64,000 bases of DNA from CALODP01 sp942492055 (GCA_942492055.1 CALODP010000020.1:43333-107332), one strand, 5' to 3'. Counted from the stretch's first letter, positions 43,614 to 53,988 are shown. Made by a program: numbers and translations. The notes: a model not told the origin generated them from the letters alone.

Positions 43614-44303
43614 ATGAAAAAGATCATTGCGATCGCATTTTTATTTATTTCTAGCGTAATGTTTGCGCAGAATATTCAGTTACATTATGATTTAGGTGAA
43701 GAGAGAGATTATTTTACATCCACAATAGAAATGTTCAAACCGGACGAATACGGTTCAACTTTCTTCTTCGTTGATTTTGATTATAACAGAAAGTGTAATA
43801 ACAGTATCGGACTATCCTATTTTGAGATTGCCAGATATATAAATCTTCCATGGGTAAAGGGATTAGCTGCTACCGTTCAGTATAATGATGGACAGGTCGC
43901 TATTTATAATGCGAAAATTGGTGCAACTATTGACGCTCCTCTTGGTCATGTGGTATTAGCTGGATTAAGCTATCCTATCGATTTGGGCGTAGTTACCTTA
44001 AATACAGATCTTTTGTACAGAAAAGACTATTTAGTAGAAGGAAATGATGTTCAGCTTACTACTACATGGTTTGTACCGTTTTTCAAGGGGAAGGTTTCAT
44101 TCAACGGTTTTGTTGATGTCTGGACAAAAGACAAAGTTGGAGAGGACGGAAAAGATTTTGTATTCTTAACAGAGCCACAGATCTGGTATAACATTAATAA
44201 ACACATATCAGTTGGTGGGGAAGTAGAAATAAGCAATAAATTTATCCCTTTTGAAAATGATTTAACTGTAAATCCTACACTTGCTCTAAAGTGGAACTTT
44301 TAA
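43614..44303 (+). CDS. DUF5020 / Tsx-like outer-membrane nucleoside channel
   Basis: The 229-residue protein has a signal peptide (ending SSVMFAQ) and a small beta-barrel: alternating strands such as GSTFFFVDFDYNR and GLAATVQYNDGQ, ending NPTLALKWNF with a terminal Phe. The DUF5020 family resembles the nucleoside channel Tsx. Its place between two nucleobase permeases, 12 bp after the first with AGGAG before its start, supports a role in carrying nucleosides or bases over the outer membrane. Confidence 0.8.
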   Translation: MKKIIAIAFLFISSVMFAQNIQLHYDLGEERDYFTSTIEMFKPDEYGSTFFFVDFDYNRKCNNSIGLSYFEIARYINLPWVKGLAATVQYNDGQVAIYNAKIGATIDAPLGHVVLAGLSYPIDLGVVTLNTDLLYRKDYLVEGNDVQLTTTWFVPFFKGKVSFNGFVDVWTKDKVGEDGKDFVFLTEPQIWYNINKHISVGGEVEISNKFIPFENDLTVNPTLALKWNF

Positions 44304-44324
44304 TTTCAGAGAGGAAATTTGTAA

Positions 44325-45620
44325 ATGGAAAAGTTTTTTGAGTTAGCCAAAAACAAATCAAGTGTAAAAGCCGAGGTAATCGGTGGTATTACTACGTTTT
44401 TGGCAACTATGTACATAATAGTAGTAAATCCGAGCATTTTAAGCGCAACCGGAATGTCATTTAGCGGAGTATTGACAGCTACCGTATTGGTAAGTGCTTT
44501 CAGTAGTATCGCAATGGGGCTTTATGCCAAGAACCCAATTGTATTAGCTCCTGGTATGGGATTAAACGCTTTCTTCACTTATTCCGTTGTTTTGGGAATG
44601 GGTGTCAAATGGGAAGTTGCTTTAGGAGCTGTATTTTGGTCCGGTGTTGTATTTATGATTCTTTCGGTATTCAATATCCGCACACAGATTGTAAAAGCAA
44701 TTCCAAAGCAGATCAGATATGCAGTTGCTGCAGGTATTGGTTTGTTCATTACTCTTATCGGATTTATCAACGCGAAATTTATTGTTTCAAATCCGGCTAC
44801 AGTTGTTGGAATGGGTGAATTAACTCCGGTTACAGTTACTTTTATTATCGGCTTATTTATTACAGCCGTATTAGTAGTAAAAAGAATGAAAGGTGCTTTG
44901 ATCGTCGGTATCGCAATTACAACTTTACTTGCAATACCTATAGGAAGATTATATGGAGCCGATGCAATTGTTAACTGGAAAGGACTATTTGCTTCACCTG
45001 ATTTCTCATTGTTGTTCAAGTTGGATTTTATCAATTCACTCGACATGGCAATCTGGCCGGTAATCTTTGCGTTCTTGTTTACAGATATGTTCGACTCCTT
45101 ATCTACATTTGTTGGTGTTGCGGAGGCTGCAGATTTGGTTGATGAAAACGGTGAACCATTGCATATTAAGGAGTCTTTGATTGTCGACTCAATTTCTACT
45201 TCAATGGCTGGTTTATTCGGATCATCTTCCGGAACAAGTTTTATCGAATCAGCTGCAGGTATTGAAGAAGGAGGTAGAACCGGATTAACCGCTGTGGTTG
45301 CAGGATTATTATTTATTCCGTTTATGTTCTTAAGTCCTTTGTTATCAGTAGTTCCGGCTATTGCTACTGCTCCGGCATTAGTATTGGTAGGGGCATTTAT
45401 GATGAAGCCTGTAATGAAAATAAACTGGACAAAATATGATGACGCAATTCCGGCTTTCTTGGCTTTGATTTTGATTCCGACAACTTATTCTATAACTCAG
45501 GGAATAATCTGGGGATTCTTAAGTTGGACATTCATCAAAGTTGTAACCGGTAAATTCAAAGAAATAACTCCAATGCTGATTGTTATTGATATTTTCGCGA
45601 TTTTGGCGTTAGTAGTATAA
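44325..45620 (+). CDS. Guanine/hypoxanthine permease (AzgA-like NCS2)
   Basis: The 431-residue transporter has multiple membrane spans and AzgA-type motifs GGITTFLATMYIIVVNP, VLAPGMGLNAFF, DMFDSLSTFVGVAEAA and SSSGTSFIESAAGI. It imports guanine, hypoxanthine or adenine. AGAGGA precedes the start 21 bp after the DUF5020 gene, so the three form an operon. Confidence 0.92.
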   Translation: MEKFFELAKNKSSVKAEVIGGITTFLATMYIIVVNPSILSATGMSFSGVLTATVLVSAFSSIAMGLYAKNPIVLAPGMGLNAFFTYSVVLGMGVKWEVALGAVFWSGVVFMILSVFNIRTQIVKAIPKQIRYAVAAGIGLFITLIGFINAKFIVSNPATVVGMGELTPVTVTFIIGLFITAVLVVKRMKGALIVGIAITTLLAIPIGRLYGADAIVNWKGLFASPDFSLLFKLDFINSLDMAIWPVIFAFLFTDMFDSLSTFVGVAEAADLVDENGEPLHIKESLIVDSISTSMAGLFGSSSGTSFIESAAGIEEGGRTGLTAVVAGLLFIPFMFLSPLLSVVPAIATAPALVLVGAFMMKPVMKINWTKYDDAIPAFLALILIPTTYSITQGIIWGFLSWTFIKVVTGKFKEITPMLIVIDIFAILALVV

Positions 45621-45626
45621 AAATGG

Positions 45627-45648
45627 AAGCCGGCCTTATGGTCGGCTT
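45627..45648 (+). terminator. Hairpin terminator after AzgA-like gene
   Basis: Arms AAGCCGGCC and GGTCGGCTT with a TTAT loop, followed by an A/T-rich run. Confidence 0.6.
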
Positions 45649-45687
45649 TATATTTAATAAAAGAAGAGTTCGATATAATAAGTCAGA

Positions 45688-46185
45688 TTATTTGTAGTTA
45701 ACAAACTGTGTTGGAAAATCCAAATCCGCATCTTTAATCAATTGAATAACTGATTGAAGATCATCTCTTTTCGCCCCCTGAACTCTGATAGTTTCATCCA
45801 TAATCTGCGCATTAACCTTTATTTTTGATTCCTTGATCATTTTGGTTATTTTCTTAGCATTTTCCTTGGATATTCCACTTTGTAAATTAATTATCTGTCT
45901 TAAACTTCCTCCAGATGCAGATTCCGGATCCTTTGGATCCAAAGCTTTAAGAGAGAGCGCGCGCTTAATAAACTTGGATTGGATTATATCGAAAGACTGC
46001 TTCAGTGAATAATCATCCTTGGTAAGGATTGTAATAATCTTATCATTTTTATTTAGCGTGATTTCAGTATTGGAATCTTTCAGATCAAATCGTTGTTTGA
46101 TTTCTTTAATTGCCTGATTGATAGCATTATCAACTTCTTGGAAATCAATCTGGGAAACAATATCGAAAGATGAATTTTTAGCCAT
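45688..46185 (-). CDS. yajQ: YajQ family protein
   Basis: The 165-residue protein has the two-domain YajQ pattern: SSFDIVSQIDFQEVDNAINQA at the N-terminus, QRFDLKDS, and the ending VRVQGAKRDDLQ-like IRVQGAKRDDLQSVIQLIK plus DFPTQFVNYK. Family members bind nucleotides (cyclic di-GMP in some) or other proteins; the role here is unknown. It is downstream of and on the same strand as tRNA-Pro. Confidence 0.95.
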   Translation of the reverse strand: MAKNSSFDIVSQIDFQEVDNAINQAIKEIKQRFDLKDSNTEITLNKNDKIITILTKDDYSLKQSFDIIQSKFIKRALSLKALDPKDPESASGGSLRQIINLQSGISKENAKKITKMIKESKIKVNAQIMDETIRVQGAKRDDLQSVIQLIKDADLDFPTQFVNYK

Positions 46186-46300
46186 AGTGTTCTCGTTTTT
46201 TTATTATGATTCGTATAACAAATAAATAATAATCTAAACTTATAATCAACTATACTATGGTTTGTAGAAGGAAAATTGGGGAAGAAAAACAAATGAAGAG

Positions 46301-46374
<74 letters not shown>

Positions 46375-46701
46375 AAAAATCAGGTTGTAAATTTATATAT
46401 ATTTTGTAATTTTACAAAATATATTTCACGAGAATAGATATATAGTTAAAAAAACGTTTGAATTTTCTTAAAAAAAAGCTATCTTTTAAGAAACTCGGAG
46501 AGCGGGTTATGTGTTATGAGGGCAAATACACATCATTTCTTTTTGTTATTATTTTGTATTAAGTCGGCTTTAAGCATCTAAAAATATTTTTAAAAATATT
46601 TTATTGTGTTATAATATTTTTTATCTTTGTGGTAAGACGTTATAAAATAAATAATTAGAAGCAACAATTTAACTTAATTGTTAACAAAAAGAGGCTAACC
46701 T
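46375..46701. promoter_or_regulatory. Intergenic region with ompA-like promoter
   Basis: No gene lies here. TATCTTTG (46622-46629), with TTG about 20 bp upstream in an AT-rich setting, is a strong TAnnTTTG promoter reading into the OmpA gene, giving a leader of about 70 nt. Confidence 0.65.
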
Positions 46702-47802
46702 ATGAAAAAAAGAATTACACTCTTTACGGTATTGGTTGCGCTACTAGCATGTAGTGTAATTAATGCTCAGCTAGTCGAAGAGAAATGGGGTTTTGGATTT
46801 GGTATTACTTATCCGAGACTTACTTCGACAAATGTTGTAGCTAGTAATACAAATTTCGGTGGTTTTCTTTCCATTCAGAAAAACTTTTCAGAACATGCTG
46901 CAATACGTGTTCATGGTAGTTATATCCATCTTGAAGGCGATTATGCAGGCAAGACACAAACTGTTAAGACAAATGCTTTAACAGGAAGTATTGATCTATT
47001 GTACTATTTTGTTCCTTGTGAAAAAATCTCTCCATTTATTTCAGCTGGATATGGTGGCGCTTATTATACTCCTGATAATCCAAGAGATAAAGCCTTAGAT
47101 GAAGGACAATTGGATATGAGCCTTAATTTCGGTCTGGGCTTTGAGTATACCTTTGATCCTGATTGGGCGCTAAAAGCTGAATTAGGTCATCATACAATTT
47201 CTGGTTCCGGTTTTGATGGAGCTTATGGAACAGTTGGTGGTGGAATGTTGGGAACTTTTTCCGATAGTTATGTAACTTTTGATATCGGTGTAGTTTACTT
47301 CTTTGATAAAGGAAAAGAATCAAAACTTTGCCAACTTTACACAGGAATCAAAACTGACTACGATCCGGTTGATTACGATAAAATCGAAAATATCGTAAAG
47401 AAATATATTCCAAAAGAAGTAGTTAAAGAAGTTGTTGTTGAGAAACCTGTTAAGGGGCACGATCAGAAATGGGTATTGGTTGGTGTCAACTTTGACTTTA
47501 ACAGTGCTAAGTTAAAATCAGAATCATATCCTGTTCTTTTCCATGCTGTACAGGTATTGCTGCAAAATCCTGACATGAAAGTTGAAATTCAAGGACATAC
47601 CGACAATATCGGTTCCGCTGAAGGAAACATGAAAATATCTCAGAAGAGAGCTGAAACTGTTAAGAAATATTTGGTAGCCAGAGGAGTTAAAGCTGATAGA
47701 CTTATGGTTAAAGGCTATGGCGAAACTCAACCGATAGCTGATAACAAAACAGCTGACGGTCGTGCTGCTAATAGAAGAATTGAATTTAAGGTTCTAAACT
47801 AA
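46702..47802 (+). CDS. OmpA-family outer-membrane protein
   Basis: The 366-residue protein has a signal peptide (ending SVINAQ), an N-terminal eight-stranded-type barrel (about 25-205), a charged linker, and a C-terminal OmpA peptidoglycan-binding domain (about 255-366) with VNFDFNSAKLKSESYPVL, IQGHTDNIGSAEGN, SQKRAETVKKYL and NRRIEFKV. It anchors the outer membrane to the cell wall. AGAGG precedes the ATG, and the strong promoter and terminator suggest high expression. Confidence 0.93.
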   Translation: MKKRITLFTVLVALLACSVINAQLVEEKWGFGFGITYPRLTSTNVVASNTNFGGFLSIQKNFSEHAAIRVHGSYIHLEGDYAGKTQTVKTNALTGSIDLLYYFVPCEKISPFISAGYGGAYYTPDNPRDKALDEGQLDMSLNFGLGFEYTFDPDWALKAELGHHTISGSGFDGAYGTVGGGMLGTFSDSYVTFDIGVVYFFDKGKESKLCQLYTGIKTDYDPVDYDKIENIVKKYIPKEVVKEVVVEKPVKGHDQKWVLVGVNFDFNSAKLKSESYPVLFHAVQVLLQNPDMKVEIQGHTDNIGSAEGNMKISQKRAETVKKYLVARGVKADRLMVKGYGETQPIADNKTADGRAANRRIEFKVLN

Positions 47803-47810
47803 GTTTTGAA

Positions 47811-47841
47811 AAGTCCGGTTTTACAACCGGACTTTTTTTTG
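47811..47841 (+). terminator. Rho-independent terminator
   Basis: Perfect arms AAGTCCGGTT and AACCGGACTT around TTAC, then a run of T. Confidence 0.92.
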
Positions 47842-47864
47842 TTTTATTTTACTAGTCATATTCA

Positions 47865-47986
47865 TATCTTTGCATGAAAATTATTAACCTTTAATTTTAT
47901 CCGAGAGATAAAGAAGGGAAGAATGAGAACAGAAAAAATACATAATATCAATAATAGGAGACCTCTGCGACGTCAGTCAAAGAGGA
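47865..47986 (+). promoter_or_regulatory. pyr promoter and leader hairpin
   Basis: TATCTTTG (47865-47872) is the -7 box. Near the end of the leader, ACCTCT (47961-47966) can pair with AGAGGA (47981-47986). The second arm is also the ribosome binding site of pyrR, and six T residues follow it. The hairpin could act as an attenuator or hide the ribosome binding site. Confidence 0.5.
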
Positions 47987-47996
47987 TTTTTTGTAT

Positions 47997-48542
47997 ATGA
48001 ACATAAAAGCAAAAATCATCGACGAAGTTGGGCTCTCAAGAACAGTTACAAGATTAGCGCACGAAATATTGGAAAGGAATAAAGGGTGTGATAATGTTGT
48101 ATTACTCGGGATGAGAACCAGAGGAGAATTCCTAGCTAATAGGATTCAAAATAAAATTATGGAAATCGACAACTCTGAAGTGCAGTTGGGTGTTTTGGAC
48201 GCTACTTTATATCGAGATGATTTCCGAAAGCGATTAAAACAACCTGAAGTTTCGGTTACGGACATATCCTTTGATATCACAGAAAAGGATATTGTGTTAA
48301 TTGATGATGTTCTTTATACCGGACGAACCGCAAGAGCAGCTCTTGACGCTATTATGGATCTCGGAAGACCAAATACAGTTCAGTTTTGTGTTTTGGTAGA
48401 CAGAGGACATAGAGAGATGCCCATTACAGCCGACTTTGTCGGGAAGAATATTCCGACATCGATTAATGAAGAAGTAAAAGTAAAAATGAAAGAAGTTGAT
48501 GGCGAAGACGCCGTTTATTTAATTGATAGTCCAAAAGAATAA
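47997..48542 (+). CDS. pyrR: Bifunctional pyr operon regulator / uracil phosphoribosyltransferase
   Basis: The protein of about 181 residues has the PRPP-binding loop VLIDDVLYTGRTARAALDA and the PyrR motifs LLGMRTRGEFLA and LVDRGHREMPI. PyrR binds pyr mRNA in response to uridine nucleotides and also has uracil phosphoribosyltransferase activity. A TTG start two codons upstream is possible, but the ATG at 47997 fits the AGAGG. It heads pyrR-pyrB-pyrC. Confidence 0.94.
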   Translation: MNIKAKIIDEVGLSRTVTRLAHEILERNKGCDNVVLLGMRTRGEFLANRIQNKIMEIDNSEVQLGVLDATLYRDDFRKRLKQPEVSVTDISFDITEKDIVLIDDVLYTGRTARAALDAIMDLGRPNTVQFCVLVDRGHREMPITADFVGKNIPTSINEEVKVKMKEVDGEDAVYLIDSPKE

Positions 48543-48558
48543 AAGAGAGAAAATATAA

Positions 48559-49485
48559 ATGCCATTATCAAGTAGACACTTACTAGGGTTGCATGGTGTT
48601 CCGAAGGAAGATATTCAATTAATTCTGGATACCGCAACCACTTTCAGAGAGGTTTTGGAACGGCCAATTAAAAAAGTTCCTACCCTTAAAGGGAAAACCA
48701 TAGTTAATCTGTTTTTCGAAAATTCCACCCGCACCAGACTTTCATTTGAATTAGCACAAAAAAGACTTTCAGCTGACACTCTTAATTTTTCCAAAAGCAC
48801 AAGTAGTACCAGTAAAGGGGAAACATTTAAGGATACGGTAAAGAATATCGAAGCGATGAAGGTTGATATGATTGTTGTTCGTCATGAATCTGCCGGGGTT
48901 CCCACATATTTGACGAAAATTTCCAACGCGAATATTATTAATGCAGGAGACGGTCGTCACGAGCATCCAACCCAAGCATTGCTTGATATGTACTCGATTC
49001 GAGAGAAGGTCGGCTCTTTTGAAGGATTGAAAGTTTGCATTGTTGGAGATATTGCTCATAGCCGAGTAGCTCTATCTAATATTTATGGTTTACAAACTAT
49101 GGGAGCAAAGGTTTCAGTATGCGGTCCGGCAACAATGATCCCGTGGGAAATTGAAAAATTGGGAGTCAAAGTATATAATAGTATAGATAAGGCGATAGCG
49201 GAAAATGATGTCTTAAATGTTCTAAGAATTCAATTGGAGAGAAAAGCCGGTAGTTCGATTCCAACACTTCGTGAATATCATAACTATTTCGGAGTAACGG
49301 CCGAAAGAATAGAAAGGAATAATCCGGAAATAGTAATATTGCATCCGGGACCTATAAATAGAGGGGTAGAATTATCCTCCGAAGTAGCTGACGGCCCGTA
49401 TCAAATTATTTTGGATCAGGTTACTAATGGCGTAGCTGTTAGAATGGCTGTATTATATTTACTTGGAACAATGCCACAAAAATAG
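48559..49485 (+). CDS. pyrB: Aspartate carbamoyltransferase catalytic subunit
   Basis: The 308-residue enzyme joins carbamoyl phosphate to aspartate in pyrimidine synthesis. It has the carbamoyl-phosphate site FENSTRTRLSFELA, the 80s-loop region SKSTSSTSKGE, DGRHEHPTQALLDMYSI and HPGPINRGVE. It follows pyrR by 16 bp and precedes the pyrC fragment by 7 bp. Confidence 0.96.
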   Translation: MPLSSRHLLGLHGVPKEDIQLILDTATTFREVLERPIKKVPTLKGKTIVNLFFENSTRTRLSFELAQKRLSADTLNFSKSTSSTSKGETFKDTVKNIEAMKVDMIVVRHESAGVPTYLTKISNANIINAGDGRHEHPTQALLDMYSIREKVGSFEGLKVCIVGDIAHSRVALSNIYGLQTMGAKVSVCGPATMIPWEIEKLGVKVYNSIDKAIAENDVLNVLRIQLERKAGSSIPTLREYHNYFGVTAERIERNNPEIVILHPGPINRGVELSSEVADGPYQIILDQVTNGVAVRMAVLYLLGTMPQK

Positions 49486-49492
49486 GTGAAAA

Positions 49493-49887
49493 ATGAAAAC
49501 TATACTAAAAGGATTAGTGATTATGTTGGCTCCGATATCTGAAATGTATGAGGCGGGAGCTCTTGGATTCTCGGATGACGGAACCGCTGTAAAAACAGCT
49601 TCTTTACTTAGAAGTGCTTTGGAATATACACAAATGTTTGATGCTCCGGTAATTGAGCATTGCGAAGATGAATCATTGGCCGGTGGTTCGATGAATGAAA
49701 GTCTGGTCTGCACTGAACTCGGCTTACCTCCGCTTTCTACGGTTGCTGAAGATCTGATAGTAATGAGAGGAATACTTTTGAATATACAGGAGGTAAAATC
49801 CATATAGCTCATATCAGTTCGAAACGTTCCGTTGAATTGGTAAGGGAAGCCAAAGCTAGAGGAGTTAAAGTAACTGGTGAAGTTACA
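49493..49887 (+). pseudogene. pyrC: Dihydroorotase, internally deleted and truncated
   Basis: The start MKTILKG is that of PyrC, but it jumps directly to LAPISEMYEAGALGFSDDG, so roughly 100 or more N-terminal residues with the first metal-binding histidines are missing. The frame then shifts near 49780, where adding one G gives LLEYTGGKIHIAHISS, and the gene stops being recognisable after VKVTGEV. Either the gene has decayed or the assembly collapses here. An intact pyrC elsewhere would be expected. Confidence 0.85.
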
Positions 49888-49973
49888 ATCTTCATATACT
49901 TACCGCAAAAAAGAATTGTCATTTTAATCAAAAACAAGTATATTTTATAACATACTTGAATAAAGGAGAAAAA

Positions 49974-50182
49974 ATGCCTCAGTTATCGCTGTATATAGAT
50001 GAAAAAACCCTGAGACAACTGGAATAGTTGCTAAAATTGAACATTTATCAATTTCTAAATATGTAGTTAAAAAGTTAAATGAATCAATGCATTCAAAATG
50101 GCCGGAGCATTATGAAGACCTGTATGGAGCAATTGATGATGATACTTTTACAATAGAAGAAATCAATAACTTTACTAATTAA
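49974..50182 (+). pseudogene. VapB-like antitoxin, frameshifted
   Basis: The N-terminus MPQLSLYIDEKTLRQLE is that of a ribbon-helix-helix type antitoxin. After a stop near 50023 another frame continues as LSISKYVVKKLNESM and ends DDDTFTIEEINNFTN just before the toxin gene. GGAG lies before the ATG. One base change would restore the gene. Confidence 0.65.
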
Positions 50183-50200
50183 TTCCCCAAGGGAAGAATT

Positions 50201-50602
50201 ATGAAATACTATTTGGACTAAATATATGCATATTTTTTAAAAGGTAAAGATACAGGGTTAAAGCAGAAAATACTGGCTGAAAACCCCAACAATTTAAAGG
50301 TTGCATCAATTATTAAAGCTGAACTTTATATGGAGCTGAAAAAAAAGTCAAAAAAAGGATGAAAAACATAGAAAGAATTACTCAATTCTTATTCCCTTTA
50401 GAAACCGTTGATTTTAATGATAATGAAAGTATTGAATATTCAAAAATCAGGGCTGACCTGAAAAAAAGAGGTGAAATAATAGGACCAAACGATCTCATCA
50501 TTGCAGCCACTGTGAGAGCAAATAATGGAATCCTTGTTACGAATAATACAAAGGAATTTGAAAGAGTAAAAAGGCTTAAAGATAGAAGACTGGACAAAAT
50601 AA
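50201..50602 (+). pseudogene. VapC-like PIN-domain toxin, several frameshifts
   Basis: Read over three frames the sequence gives MKYYLD...YFLKGK, ASIIKAELYMELKK and IIGPNDLIIAATVRANNGILVTNNTKEF, with the acidic residues of PIN-domain ribonucleases, ending LKIEDWTK. Breaks fall near 50218, in the A run at about 50340-50350, and near 50580. With the preceding antitoxin it forms a VapBC-type pair that is inactive as read. Confidence 0.75.
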
Positions 50603-50624
50603 ATTCAGAAAAAACAAACTTACT

Positions 50625-50795
50625 CTTTCTTAGACAAATAAAGCAGGGTCAACAACACCGCCCCGAGGGAAAGTGGAATACTCCACACAGCCGCCAGGGA
50701 AAAAGATATATCAATCTTCATCATTATTACCACCGCAAGGATTATTCCCATGAGAGCCTCACCGACAATCATTCCCGATGAGACAAGAATACCGC
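50625..50795 (-). pseudogene. C-terminal fragment of an OPT-family transporter
   Basis: On the minus strand the frame reads GILVSSGMIVGEALMGIILA and continues hydrophobically to LLYLSKKE and a stop. SGMIVGEALMG is characteristic of the last part of oligopeptide transporter (OPT) family proteins. The rest of the gene is absent; upstream it joins an unrelated gene near 50796. Confidence 0.7.
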
Positions 50796-52034
50796 AAATG
50801 ATTCTAACATACTTGAATTATAATTACAGCCGATAAGCCCGCCAATCATTACCGCTGAATCCGGGTGAGAATAAACTGTTGAAACGGATCCTCGTGCGAC
50901 ACACTTCTGTACTGAAGCATTTTCATTTTTGCCAACAAGTCCTCCCAGATATTCATAACCGGCAACCGTTACATCAGCCTCGCAACTTAAAATATTGCCG
51001 CCATCATTATAACCAATGAGGCCACCAACCATTGCACCATTTATCTTCAACATTCCCCGAGAAGAACATGACGATACTATCCCGCCCCTGTTCTCGCCGA
51101 TAAGCAGCCCTGCATTCCCAGCAGAGACAGGTGATTCAACTGTGCCTTCAACATGGCAGTTGAAGAAAATACCGTTAAAGCTTTTCCCCGCCAAAATACC
51201 AGCATTGCTCCAGTTATAAATATTAGCATCGATTATTCTTACATAACGAACTTCTCCGCCATTGATGAATCCGAAAAGACCCGATTTATCAGATGAATAA
51301 ATATTTTCAGTGGCATTTACTTTCAAATTACGAATTGAGTAGGCAGGCTTTACATTTTCACTCTCGGTGATTGTTGCAGTCGTCATACTACCGCTGAAGC
51401 CCTCTTCACCGCCAATGGGATACCGAAGCTAGCATAACCGGAGAGATTAATATCGTTCATTATTTTATAATGTTTATCAGTTTACTTCGAACTTTATCGA
51501 GATGCTTGGCATTACATATAATATAAGGAATTTCCCTACTCCCGTCACCGCTAGCGAAACCGGCACTGTTATCAAAACTGCCCTCATCCTGCCATTTCGA
51601 ACATGAAATAAATTTCCCTGGCATAGGAGTCACTTCTACTTCCTCAGAAATAATTGATTCAATGGAGTATACATGAAGAGATACAATGAAAAAATAAGTG
51701 GTACCATTTTGAAGATTTGAAACAGTGTAGCTGCTTTTCCACCCGGTTTGACAATTCCTGAAAATCGATAATCTCCCTTTAGGGTACCCCATTTTTGAAC
51801 AATAACTTCAATTGATGTATAATCATCAGGGATTTGAGACTGCCACTCAATAAATACTTTACCACTCCCCGGAGAGGCCTTTACGATCTCAACTTGAGGA
51901 AGCGTCAGTTTAGCAGCAGGAATATTCTCATTTCCCTCTGTATCGCATCCTAAAAAAATTCCCACTGTAAGTAAAAAAACGAAGATAATCATCAAATATC
52001 TAAACAATGAAAAATTAAACCATGGTGATTTCAT
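50796..52034 (-). pseudogene. Secreted lipoprotein with FN3-like and GLUG repeats, frameshifted and truncated
   Basis: The start (52034) encodes a lipoprotein signal (LTVGIFLGC). A fibronectin-like domain (PGSGKVFIEWQSQIPDDYTSIEV, then NLQNGTTYFFIVSL) follows in two frames, then GLUG-type repeats (GGLIGYNDGGNILSCEADVTV, GGLVGKNENASVQKC). At least three frameshifts (near 51730, 51470 and 51400) are needed, and the 3' end is cut at the OPT fragment. GLUG proteins are surface adhesins. Confidence 0.7.
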
Positions 52035-52155
52035 ATATTAACCTGAATTTTGCTGCAATAAATAAATATTGTACTTAATATAACACGCAAAACTTTTTTT
52101 TTAGATACATGTCAAGAAATAATGTTTCAGAAAATTTAAAAATTCAGATAGGAAA

Positions 52156-53537
52156 CTAAAACGGTCGCAACTGCCCTCGGTCATCATAGATAAGCAGCTC
52201 GCCGCTATCAAAAAGGCTGAGACAGGCATCAACCACATCTGGATCATACAGTATGCCCCTGTTTTTTGTAATTTCCTCAAGTGCCTTTTCAATGCCCAGG
52301 GCAGGTCTGTAGGGGGCGGTGGGTAGCCATCGCCTCCACCACATCGGCGACACAGATAACCTTTGCCTCGACGAGCATCATGTCACCGTCGAGACCAAAG
52401 GGATACTCCGAACCGTTGATTTTTTCATGGTGCTGAAGAACTATCGCCGCAACTGGCCATGGAAAATCTATAGTATTTAATATTTGGAATCCGACACTGG
52501 TATGCCTTTTGATCACCTCGAATTCTATATCCAGGAGCCTTGTGCTCTTGCTCAATATTTCAGAGGGAATTGAAATTTTACCAATATCATGTATTGAGCC
52601 TGCAGTTCTAATTCCTTCAATCCTGTCCGCAGGAAGTCCCATTTCAGTCGCAATAGTCCTGGCGTGGTTTGCCACCCTCCGCTGATGGCCCGCGGTATAC
52701 GAGTCCCTTACTTCCACACCCTGAACAATTGCCTCGATGGCCCCACCAAGATTTTTCGAAGCAGAACAAAGCTCTCCTGCTGCTTCTGTTGTGCCTTTAA
52801 GCGGACTGTGATATCCCTGGCTACTGCGATCAGCTTTTCCTTCCCCTTCCACCTGCTCTGGGTAATCCTGGTTTCCCAACAGGTATTCTTTCACCCGATG
52901 CAGCCAGGAGGATAACATTTCTATCTGGGGAAGGCTGCTGATTTCATCAACTTCACTGTTATTATTGCCGACTACAATTTCCCTGAACTTCTTTTTCATC
53001 ATGACATCCCATGAATAGCCCAGCCTCTCCTGTACTGTCCTGTTGGCGTGGAGAATGTTTCCGTCATTATCCATCACCAGGAGAAAATCATCCATATTAT
53101 TCAATAGAGACTGGAGTTCATCCCGGCTCTGCTCCAGTTCAATTTCTGTCCTGCGCTGCTCAAGAATACTTCCAAGTTCATTGGCAATAATTTCACTAAA
53201 ATGATTTTCTTCCTCGGTGAAATCAGAAGCCGACGATTTGTTTCTTCCTGCTTATGCGCTTCAACTTTTCCGCGAAGCCGGCTAAAAACAGTTATTGGGG
53301 AAGAACTTGTTTTTTCACCGAAAACAAAATTTTCACTTTTGAATTCATTTCCATCCACAATAATGCGGGCTGAGGTTATATCCCCGTCACTAAGGGAGTC
53401 AGGCAAAAGTCGAACAACTTCCTGCAAAATAGGGACTAATTTTTGTTCATGGCTTTGAATCAGACGGCTGATTTCCAGAAGGGTATCACCCTGGCTGAAT
53501 GGTACCGCAGCTTATCTTTGGCGATTAACTCTTCCAT
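52156..53537 (-). pseudogene. PAS / HD-GYP cyclic-di-GMP phosphodiesterase-type protein, frameshifted
   Basis: The parts in order are MEELIAKDKLRY, a GAF-like region (EISRLIQSHEQKLVPILQEV), a coiled coil, a PAS domain (MDDFLLVMDNDGNILHANR), and an HD-GYP domain with HDIGK and the family end motif HRPYRPALG. Breaks near 53490, 53230 and in the G run at 52312-52316 split it over several frames; each is repaired by one base. HD-GYP domains hydrolyse cyclic di-GMP. Codon use differs from the genes upstream. Confidence 0.85.
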
Positions 53538-53726
53538 AACAATTCTGCTTATACGGCAACAGAGAAGAATCTTTATGCCTTTAAAATAACCAATAAAGGG
53601 GAGAATATTCAAATTTTTTTAAAAATTACCCTGGGAAAACAAAAATCACCAAATGAATAAATTTTTGTATTGTAACGGGAATCCCCTCTATAATTATTAC
53701 TACAATAAACTACCGAGGGGGGATTT

Positions 53727-53988
53727 TTGAATTACTCATTTTTTCAGCCCGCCTTTTACAGGGTGGTTTCAATAATCTTAATACTGCTCGCCTTTTCGAC
53801 GCCTGGATTTACTTCCCCAAAAACAGTGTGAAGTCAGTTAAAGGCTACCTTGACCTGACTTCATGGGACCTGCATAAAGACGGCCCCGTTAAATTAAATG
53901 GAGAATGGGAATTTTACTGGAAGATGCTTGAACCGGCCGATTTTGACTCCGAAAAAATTACTAACCGTACCAGTTACATAGATAAAGA
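53727..53988 (+). pseudogene. N-terminal fragment of a 7TM-DISM-type sensor protein
   Basis: A TTG start after GAGGGGGGA encodes a signal-like segment (FYRVVSIILILLAFSTPGF). After a frameshift near 53825 comes KGYLDLTSWDLHKDGPVKL and GEWEFYWKMLEP, typical of the extracellular sensor domain of 7TM-DISM proteins. The sequence then changes abruptly into a type IX secretion tail, so the gene is cut. Confidence 0.7.
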
